In this document: in pieces, positions 57,993 to 64,000 of the stretch
Layout of the letters: every line of letters begins with the position of its first letter
How positions within the stretch are numbered: the first letter of the stretch is position 1
Origin: JAJRXG01 sp964640065
GTDB taxonomy: Bacteria; Bacteroidota; Bacteroidia; Chitinophagales; Saprospiraceae
Reading direction: 5' to 3'
DNA: 64,000 nt
Assembly: GCA_964640065.1 (NCBI GenBank)
Contig: CAZXIE010000002.1
Coordinates: 11,310-75,309 of the forward strand
Position numbers and translations under genes: made by a program
The notes under the pieces: model-generated
What the model saw: only the letters and a program-made list of their open reading frames with translations
Database searches by the model: none
What the model was told of the DNA's origin: nothing

Positions 57993-58655
57993 TTATTCTT
58001 TCTTGCCTACTTTTCCTAAGTCTTCTGTAGTGGTTTGGATTTTTCCTTTTTGGGCTTCTATTTCGGCTTGCTTCTCTTCTTGAAACCTAAGGTTTTCCTC
58101 GATCGCCTTTTCCTTCTCGGCTATCGTCTTTTTAGCTTTTTCTATATCCTTATGATAATCCTCGTTCTTCTTCATTAACTTCTTCAATTCTTTCTCGAGT
58201 GAAGTAAGCCCCTTTTCTTCCATTGTTATCTGGCTTCTGATCTGCTGTCTATCTGCTTCATAAGCAAAATCCTGAAGTAAATTCCCAGCCTCTCTGATAT
58301 CATCATCATCAGAAGAGAGATATTTATCATTGATTTTAAACCAGAAAAACCCTTTCGTTTCCTTTCCAAAGTCATTGAACTTGGCCACGATAGTTACAGG
58401 ATCTGACGAGATCGAGGAGATGTTTTTTTGAAAGAGTACGTGCTCTTTGTTTTTTCGATCCCAATCGACCTTACCAAGTGGTTTGACATATTCTTTCCAG
58501 AGTTTCTCTGCTTCTTTTTTGCCTATCGGCAGGTCTACCTCTAAGCCGGCTTGTTCGCCATCACTCATTTGCATTGTTTTGCCAACAACTTGTGAAGAGA
58601 GACTAAAGGAAAAGAGCAATAGGATTGAGATTGCTAGTGTAGTAGTGAGTTTCAT
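57993..58655 (-). CDS. Exported coiled-coil protein of unknown function
   Basis: The 220-residue protein has a signal peptide (MKLTTTLAISILLLFSFSLS). A globular region (about 25-130) contains HVLFQKNISSISSDPVTIVA and KGFFWFKINDKYLSSDDDDI. It is followed by a Lys/Glu-rich coiled coil of about 80 residues (EKGLTSLEKELKKLMKKNED onward). I recognise no family. It is likely periplasmic. The gene is the first of the three minus-strand genes leading to xylulokinase. Confidence 0.78.
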   Translation of the reverse strand: MKLTTTLAISILLLFSFSLSSQVVGKTMQMSDGEQAGLEVDLPIGKKEAEKLWKEYVKPLGKVDWDRKNKEHVLFQKNISSISSDPVTIVAKFNDFGKETKGFFWFKINDKYLSSDDDDIREAGNLLQDFAYEADRQQIRSQITMEEKGLTSLEKELKKLMKKNEDYHKDIEKAKKTIAEKEKAIEENLRFQEEKQAEIEAQKGKIQTTTEDLGKVGKKE

Positions 58656-58661
58656 CGTATA

Positions 58662-58669
58662 TAATTTTG
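58662..58669 (+). promoter_or_regulatory. -7 box TAATTTTG, candidate promoter for the ABC exporter
   Basis: This is an exact TAnnTTTG match on the plus strand, 165 bases before the ATP-binding protein gene. The long leader makes this assignment uncertain. Confidence 0.35.
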
Positions 58670-58833
58670 TTGTGCTCGCGTATAATGGTTCAAGACATAA
58701 TTTAGACGAATTGGTCTTTTAAGGATAAGTTACTATCAGTATAAGTTAGTCTTAAATTTTTTAACTTTTATCGATAACCCAACACAACTTCATTCGATGT
58801 GCTGTATCATCGCACTAGTTTACTTATCTACTT

Positions 58834-59739
58834 ATGAATATACTATCGCTACGTAACGTTGTCAAGCGATACGACAAGCATACTGCTGTCAATAACGTTA
58901 GTCTTGACATCCCCAAAGGCAAAATCTTTGGTATGCTCGGTCCCAATGGAGCGGGCAAAACCTCCCTAATTAGGATGATAACATCTATAACTCGTGCCGA
59001 TCAAGGCGAGATATTTATAGATGGTGAACCTCTCAACGAGTTACACCCTATGCAAATAGGATACTTGCCAGAAGAAAGAGGTTTGTATAAGAAGATGAAA
59101 GTCGGTGAACAGCTGCTTTATTTAGCTCGACTTAAAGGCCTCGAAAGAAAAACAGCCAAAAAGAAATTAGACGCTTGGCTCAATAAGTGGGAGATCACGA
59201 GTTGGTGGGATAAAAAAGTCGGCGAGCTTTCGAAAGGTATGCAGCAAAAAGTGCAGTTCATCGCCTGCGTGGTTCATGATCCTAAGCTAATGATCTTAGA
59301 TGAACCTTTTTCAGGATTAGATCCTATCAACACGAACCTCATCAAAGATGAGATCTATGAGATGAATCAAAAAGGCAGTTCCATTATTTTCTCTACCCAC
59401 AGGATGGAACAAGTAGAGCAAATATGTGAAGAGATAGCCCTGATCAATCAGGGTCAAATCATCCTCGAAGGAAATGTGGAAAACATCAAGAATAATAACA
59501 AGACCAATCAATTCAAATTAGAGTTTGACGGGTCATTTCCTGCTGATATGGTTGGAGATAGTTTTCAAGTACTTCATGACGACTCATCTTCTGTAGTTAT
59601 ACAAGCATCAGAAGGACATGATTCTAATGAGCTCTTAAAAGGTTTATTAGATCGAAATATCAACATTCGTTCTTTTCAAGAAATTCTTCCTTCTCTCAAT
59701 GAGATTTTCATAAAAAAAGTAGGCCATAGCAATGAATAA
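58834..59739 (+). CDS. ABC-2 type transporter ATP-binding protein
   Basis: This is the ATPase of an ABC exporter of the NatA type (301 residues). It has Walker A GPNGAGKTS (36-44), the ABC signature LSKGMQQ and Walker B LMILDEPFSGLDP, with the switch histidine in STHRMEQ. After about residue 210 there is a DUF4162-like C-terminal domain. The partner permease gene follows with an 8-base overlap. In other bacteria such pairs export sodium or lipids and lipophilic compounds; no substrate can be assigned here. Confidence 0.94.
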   Translation: MNILSLRNVVKRYDKHTAVNNVSLDIPKGKIFGMLGPNGAGKTSLIRMITSITRADQGEIFIDGEPLNELHPMQIGYLPEERGLYKKMKVGEQLLYLARLKGLERKTAKKKLDAWLNKWEITSWWDKKVGELSKGMQQKVQFIACVVHDPKLMILDEPFSGLDPINTNLIKDEIYEMNQKGSSIIFSTHRMEQVEQICEEIALINQGQIILEGNVENIKNNNKTNQFKLEFDGSFPADMVGDSFQVLHDDSSSVVIQASEGHDSNELLKGLLDRNINIRSFQEILPSLNEIFIKKVGHSNE

Positions 59740-61042
59740 AATCAACTTAATCATCGGGAGAGAATATTGGACTAGGGTGAAAAGCAAAACCTTTTTACTT
59801 ACCACTTTTCTAGCGCCCATAGCTATCATAGCTATATATGCAGTACTCGGTTTTCTCATGACTCGTGGATCAGATAAAACAAAGACCATAGCGATCATAG
59901 ATAATGCAGGAATCACGGAAGGGATGGACTTGAAAAAGAACAACCTGATATTTGAACTCACTGCTAAGTCACTGGATGAACTCAAAGAACAATACAAAAA
60001 CGACGAGTTAGAAGGTATCATCGAGTTGCCTCCTATCGATACAGCACAAAGCTCATATGATATCATTTTTCATGCAGACAAAACTCTGGCTATAGATGAA
60101 GAATCTTCTGTCAGGTCTATTTTTAGAAAAAAGGTCAGAGATTTTAAAGTCCAAGCCTTAGGCATAGATGAGTCTCAGCTCAATCTTATAGACACAGATA
60201 TCAATATAGCACCCGAGACAATTACTCAAACAGAAAAAGAAATTTCCTCACTCACTAGTATTGTCTCCTCTGGTTTAGGTATGGCCGTGGGCTTTATTCT
60301 GTTTTTTGTGATTATGATCTTTGGCTCTCAAGTAATGCGTGGCGTCAATGAAGAAAAAATCAATAGAATAATCGAAGTCCTTATCTCCTCTGTAAAGCCT
60401 TTGGAGTTGATGATAGGAAAAATTTTGGGTATAGGATTAGTGGGACTTACTCAGTTCGGTATCTGGACAATCCTTCTTACGATACTCGGTGCTGGTTCCA
60501 TGGCGTTCTTCGGTATAGATACATCTCCAGAGATGACAACCGAAATGACCGAAGTAATGAACTCCAATGAAGTTCAAGAAACTATTCAGCCTGTACTCAA
60601 AGAGTTGATGGGTATCAATTGGGCGATGATCATACCTCTATACGTAGTTTACTTTTTTGTTGGCTACTTAATCTACTCTTCATTGTTCGCGGCAGTGGGA
60701 GCTGCAGCTGGTGATGATATAAATGAAGCACAGTCACTTACAACTATAGTAATGTTACCTCTGATGGCAGCTTTCTACATAGCCTTTGCTGCGACAAGAG
60801 CACCAGAAAGTACTTTAGCTGTGTGGTCATCTATATTTCCATTAACTGCTCCAGTAGTCATGCCTGTTAGGTTAGCCACCGGTCCACCCGCTTGGCAGAT
60901 TATAGCTTCTATTGTCGCATGTTTACTATTTGTCGTGTTCATGATATGGCTCGCCTCGCGGATATATCGCGTAGGGATATTGATGTATGGAAAGAAAGCG
61001 AGCTTTAAAGAACTAGGTAAATGGGTTTTTTATAAAGGGTAA
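59732..61042 (+). CDS. ABC-2 type transporter permease (NatB-like)
   Basis: The 436-residue membrane subunit has one N-terminal helix (about 20-44), a large extracytoplasmic domain of about 130 residues and a C-terminal set of five to six helices from about residue 180 (SGLGMAVGFILFFVIMIFGS). The segment VNEEKINRIIEVLISSVKPLELMIGK is characteristic of the ABC-2 family. It overlaps the ATPase gene by eight bases and ends next to the convergent SpoIIE phosphatase, whose stop abuts its own. Confidence 0.93.
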   Translation: MNKINLIIGREYWTRVKSKTFLLTTFLAPIAIIAIYAVLGFLMTRGSDKTKTIAIIDNAGITEGMDLKKNNLIFELTAKSLDELKEQYKNDELEGIIELPPIDTAQSSYDIIFHADKTLAIDEESSVRSIFRKKVRDFKVQALGIDESQLNLIDTDINIAPETITQTEKEISSLTSIVSSGLGMAVGFILFFVIMIFGSQVMRGVNEEKINRIIEVLISSVKPLELMIGKILGIGLVGLTQFGIWTILLTILGAGSMAFFGIDTSPEMTTEMTEVMNSNEVQETIQPVLKELMGINWAMIIPLYVVYFFVGYLIYSSLFAAVGAAAGDDINEAQSLTTIVMLPLMAAFYIAFAATRAPESTLAVWSSIFPLTAPVVMPVRLATGPPAWQIIASIVACLLFVVFMIWLASRIYRVGILMYGKKASFKELGKWVFYKG

Positions 61043-62290
61043 CTATAAGAACTTCTTGATCTTACATGTGATGACTGCGATATCATCTGGATAGGCGACT
61101 TCTCCTTTATAATTATCAATAGATCCAAGAAGGGCATCGTTAAAGTCTTTTGCATTTTTTGAACCGTGTTCTATGGCAAAAGCCTCTATTCCTCGGTCTT
61201 CAAAAAGCTCACCTTCTGTATTACGAAGATCTGCTAGTCCATCTGTAAAGCACATAATAAGATCTCCTTCGTTTAGAGGGACTATCTCTTCGGTAATCTC
61301 AGGTAGTTTTTCAAAAGCGCCGATTACGGTACAACCACTATCCAATCTTCTTATATTTCCACCTTGGTACAGCACTGGGGGATAGTGACCAGCATTGATA
61401 TATTTTAAAGTTCTTTTTTGAAGATCTACTTCACCTATAAAAAACGTAATGAACTTGTCACTTTTTGTAACGCGATGTACAGTCTGGTTAAGTGCAAAAA
61501 TGAAGGTCTCCAGATCTCGATATTGATATATCAAACTTTGTATCATAGCTTGGAAGTTCGCCATTAATAACGCAGCAGCAACCCCTTTGCCCGATATGTC
61601 TGCAATACAAAAAACAAAACGCCCTCGATCAAAATTTATAAAATCAAGGTAATCTCCACCAATATTAAAATGCGGTTTGTATATAGAAGAAAGTTCAAAA
61701 TGCTCCGTTGTAGGTAACTCATCTGGGATGAGCATTTTTTGAACATTACTCGCAAGTTCTATTTCCTTTTTTAATCGCTCTTGAACTATTTGTTTTTTGA
61801 AAAGTCTTTTGTTCTCGATGGCAACGGCGATAATGTTAGTAATCGTCGTTATAAATTGAATCTTGTTATATAGGTCCTCTTTGGATTTGATTCCTCCTAT
61901 TAAAGAATAGGCTATCGGCCTTTCTTTATGATATACTGGTATGATAATATCATACTTCCTTAGCAGTAGTGGATCTGTCTCTTTTACAGTGTGTAATCTC
62001 TTAAAGGAAGTAAGATGACCCATGAGTTCATCCGTCTTCTCTTCTTCTTTTTCTAGATTAATCTGCGTTCCACAATGCCATCTCTCTTCGTCTGTATCCA
62101 TAGGGATAAAAAGTCCCATCTTGGTGATACCCAGTTCCCAACTCAAGAAAGATCTATACATATTGAAGAGACCTTCTGCAGGTACATTGTCATTGATAGC
62201 TTGAGTAATGGTTAGTAGACTTTTGATCTGAAGCTCCTTAAGACTAAGGTCTTTCTCTAACTTCTCTAATATGGCTATCTCTCTACTCAT
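61043..62290 (-). CDS. GAF domain PP2C-type (SpoIIE/RsbU) serine phosphatase
   Basis: The 415-residue protein has an N-terminal coiled coil, a GAF-like sensory domain (about 20-175) and a C-terminal SpoIIE-type PP2C phosphatase. The metal-binding motifs are NIGGDYLDF, VFCIADISGKG and LIMCFTDGLAD, ending with PDDIAVITCK. Such proteins dephosphorylate anti-sigma-factor antagonists in partner-switching pathways. No anti-sigma factor or STAS gene lies in the window. The start overlaps the ABC permease stop (ATGA). Confidence 0.92.
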   Translation of the reverse strand: MSREIAILEKLEKDLSLKELQIKSLLTITQAINDNVPAEGLFNMYRSFLSWELGITKMGLFIPMDTDEERWHCGTQINLEKEEEKTDELMGHLTSFKRLHTVKETDPLLLRKYDIIIPVYHKERPIAYSLIGGIKSKEDLYNKIQFITTITNIIAVAIENKRLFKKQIVQERLKKEIELASNVQKMLIPDELPTTEHFELSSIYKPHFNIGGDYLDFINFDRGRFVFCIADISGKGVAAALLMANFQAMIQSLIYQYRDLETFIFALNQTVHRVTKSDKFITFFIGEVDLQKRTLKYINAGHYPPVLYQGGNIRRLDSGCTVIGAFEKLPEITEEIVPLNEGDLIMCFTDGLADLRNTEGELFEDRGIEAFAIEHGSKNAKDFNDALLGSIDNYKGEVAYPDDIAVITCKIKKFL

Positions 62291-63318
62291 CCGTCTGCAG
62301 TTTTCACATCATAGATGTCCCTCAGGGTTGTCCCCAGAAGATTAAAACACAGTACTAAGATCATAATAGTTACTATAGGAAAGAAAGCTAGGTAGACAAA
62401 TCCTCCAGTAGCGAAAGCATATCCCTCTTGAAGCATGTTGCCAAGAGAAGGGGTTGGAGGTTGGATCCCAAGTCCTAAAAAACTAAGGCCCGCTTCCACT
62501 AATATCGCCGTTGCAAAGTTCGCGGCACCCATAACTGTGATCGTGCCTAAAAGATTAGGTAAGATGTGCCGCCAGATGATGACAAGACTATTGAGTCCTA
62601 GTGTCTTCGAAGCTTGTATAAACAGTTTTTCCTTGAGTTGTAGGACTTGACCCCGCACGATCCTAGCTACATCTACCCACATAGTGAGTCCTACTGCCAA
62701 AACAATCACTAAAAAGCCTTTTCCAAGGGCGATGATAATAGCAAAAGCAAGTAGGATCGTGGGTATGCTCCAACTTGTGTTGATAATCAGCATGATCACT
62801 TTATCCACAATTCCACCATAAAAACCCGCTATACTCCCTAGTAATACACCAACTAACAGCGACACCAATACCGATAAAAAGCCCACAAAAATAGAGACTC
62901 TTAGTCCAAGTATGAGTCGACTGAGCACATCACGTCCGTACGTATCTGTACCGGCCCAATGGGTAACCTTTTTGGTCTTTGGCTCCGTGCCAGTAGTAAT
63001 GAGTCGCTTAGAAGTACTGTATGCGATGGATAATTCTCCGGAGTCATAGTTATATGTGTCATACGGCAGGAACTCATGATTATCGACTTTACCACTAAGC
63101 AAAGACTTCAAGAATCCCCTTTTTGCGTCTTTTAGTCCCCTGTTTATGAGCACATAGGTTTGTGAGGTACCTGGAAAGCTAAGTGCTTTTTGCGGTATCT
63201 GACGATTCGCATTCGCAGTGTTATCTGGTATAATGAGGTAGGCTCCTACAGCTAATCCAACCAATAGACATAAAGCTATAGCACAGATCGCTGAGATAGG
63301 TTGTCTCAGGATCTTCAT
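62287..63318 (-). CDS. Oligopeptide/dipeptide-type ABC transporter permease (OppC-like)
   Basis: The roughly 343-residue inner-membrane permease has an N-terminal helix (about 8-30), a periplasmic loop of about 110 residues and five C-terminal helices. The binding-protein-dependent transport motif appears as EAGLSFLGLGIQPPTPSLGN. The segment GTDTYGRDVLSRLILGLRVS is the DppC/OppC family marker. The loop is longer than in typical OppC. I chose ATG 63318; in-frame TTG (63366) and GTG (63351) could add up to 16 residues. No partner permease or binding protein is adjacent. Confidence 0.88.
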   Translation of the reverse strand: MKILRQPISAICAIALCLLVGLAVGAYLIIPDNTANANRQIPQKALSFPGTSQTYVLINRGLKDAKRGFLKSLLSGKVDNHEFLPYDTYNYDSGELSIAYSTSKRLITTGTEPKTKKVTHWAGTDTYGRDVLSRLILGLRVSIFVGFLSVLVSLLVGVLLGSIAGFYGGIVDKVIMLIINTSWSIPTILLAFAIIIALGKGFLVIVLAVGLTMWVDVARIVRGQVLQLKEKLFIQASKTLGLNSLVIIWRHILPNLLGTITVMGAANFATAILVEAGLSFLGLGIQPPTPSLGNMLQEGYAFATGGFVYLAFFPIVTIMILVLCFNLLGTTLRDIYDVKTADG

Positions 63319-63368
63319 AATAAGGTGTTCACCTTTGGCTTCTTGCGTCACTAACTCAAGGTACAACC

Positions 63369-63707
63369 TTACTTCAGCTTAGGGTTTTGTTCATGTCGTT
63401 CTTTATCTCGGATAGTTTTCTTCGACATATTTGCCTTGAGCGCAACCGAAAGATCTATCCCTAATTGATTAGCAAGACAAGTAGCGACCCATATGATATC
63501 AGAAAGCTCATCAGCTAATTTTTGGTGCACTTCTCCAGGTTCAGGTGGCTTTTTCCACGATTGCTCTCCATATTCTCTGGCGATAATTCTAGCAAACTCT
63601 CCTACTTCTTCGGTAAGAATAAGAGCATTAGTCTTCTCATCATAATATCGAACCCCCACATCTTTAATCCACTTGTCTACTTCTGACTGCCACTCCTTTA
63701 TGGTCAT
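63369..63707 (-). CDS. MazG-like nucleotide pyrophosphohydrolase
   Basis: The 112-residue protein of the all-alpha NTP pyrophosphatase superfamily probably hydrolyses non-canonical nucleoside triphosphates. The metal-binding motifs are EEVGEFAR (about 33-40) and DELSDIIW (about 66-73). It is the short, single-domain form. Its ATG overlaps the dtd stop (ATGA at 63704-63707), which links two quality-control enzymes in one operon. Confidence 0.9.
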   Translation of the reverse strand: MTIKEWQSEVDKWIKDVGVRYYDEKTNALILTEEVGEFARIIAREYGEQSWKKPPEPGEVHQKLADELSDIIWVATCLANQLGIDLSVALKANMSKKTIRDKERHEQNPKLK

Positions 63708-64000
63708 ACTCTGTTTTTAGAATCGATGATGATCGTAACTGGACCATCATTAGTTAATGAAACTTGCATATCTGCACCGAACTCCCCAGTTAGCACGTCT
63801 AAACCAATCCTCTCTGTTTTTAGAATAAACTCTTCATACAACGGTATGGCTATAGCTGGTTTTGCGGCACGTATAAATGATGGGCGATTTCCTTTCTTGG
63901 TAGACGCATGTAAAGTAAACTGACTCACGATCATAACAGAACCACCTATGTCTCCGATACTCAGATTCATCTTTCCTTGATCATCACTAAAGACACGAAG
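63704..64000 (-). CDS. dtd: D-aminoacyl-tRNA deacylase, 5' part beyond the window
   Basis: Dtd removes D-amino acids wrongly attached to tRNA. The window holds the last 98 codons. The readable part begins LRVFSDDQGKMNLSIGDIGG and contains the catalytic SQFTLHA segment. The GP cis-proline element near the C-terminus appears as TNDGPVTIIID. An internal ATG at 63970 is not the start: the frame is open to the window edge and the residues before it match the family. Confidence 0.93.
   Translation of the reverse strand, partial: LRVFSDDQGKMNLSIGDIGGSVMIVSQFTLHASTKKGNRPSFIRAAKPAIAIPLYEEFILKTERIGLDVLTGEFGADMQVSLTNDGPVTIIIDSKNRV

Noticed and set aside
1..64000. Search for prophage, insertion sequences, integrases, toxin-antitoxin, restriction-modification or CRISPR systems
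   Set aside because: No transposase, integrase, nuclease-defence or repeat-spacer pattern is present; the region reads as conserved chromosome.

Overview
The window looks like a chromosomal segment of a free-living, probably marine or aquatic Bacteroidota, most likely the Saprospiria/Lewinella side of the phylum (inference). The reasons are: two secreted proteins with type IX secretion C-terminal sorting domains; Bacteroidota-specific families (DUF4294, DUF6427, group II GGGP synthase, Bacteroidota-type ParE); exact TAnnTTTG -7 promoter boxes; almost no Shine-Dalgarno sequences; and mevalonate-pathway isoprenoid synthesis. No prophage, insertion sequence, CRISPR array or rRNA operon is visible. 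One tRNA (CAT anticodon) is present.

Layout. 1-5068 (minus): a surface-polysaccharide operon with a Wzy/ligase-like membrane protein, three glycosyltransferases, a PAPS-dependent sulfotransferase and the first codons of a further gene, mostly linked by overlapping stop/start codons. 5141-9771 (plus): dnaX, a thioredoxin-like protein and a penicillin-acylase-family lipoprotein. 9776-12235 (minus): GGGP synthase, rsgA, ribA and a 54-residue membrane protein. 12236-12614 holds a small minus-strand transcription unit encoding a 22-residue cationic peptide. 12615-26070 (plus): an AraC regulator, two tandem class A penicillin-binding proteins, a small membrane protein, two type IX-secreted proteins, a zinc metallopeptidase and a radical SAM protein. 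26134-32275: tRNA, then ksgA-yqeY-M1 aminopeptidase (minus) and pdxA-DUF6427 (plus). 32411-46131: dsbD, a secreted unknown, parE, cvpA, a second sulfotransferase, dapD, a PAP2-like protein, DUF4294, mevalonate diphosphate decarboxylase, a rhodanese, an M24 peptidase and recX. 46237-64000: comM, an EGF-like lipoprotein, an exported superoxide dismutase, a prolyl oligopeptidase, an acyl-CoA dehydrogenase, a TPR protein, PGI/PMI, yraN, xylulokinase, an ABC-2 exporter, a SpoIIE phosphatase, a peptide-type ABC permease, a MazG-like hydrolase and a partial dtd.

Most genes are housekeeping. The strongest unexplained signal is a dispersed DNA motif, YATTT-X-CGRAAG-X'-G, seen at least 13 times on both strands inside unrelated genes and between genes. 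X and X' always complement each other (A:T seven times, G:C four, C:G two), so every copy can fold into a two-pair mini-hairpin with a GRAA (GNRA-type) loop. The pattern is far too frequent for chance and is not explained by protein coding. I have no assigned function for it; a genome-wide recombination, replication or DNA-uptake signal is a hypothesis. Other points of interest are the 22-residue peptide gene with its own promoter and terminator, a hidden 54-residue gene downstream of ribA, and two apparent leaderless GTG-start genes.
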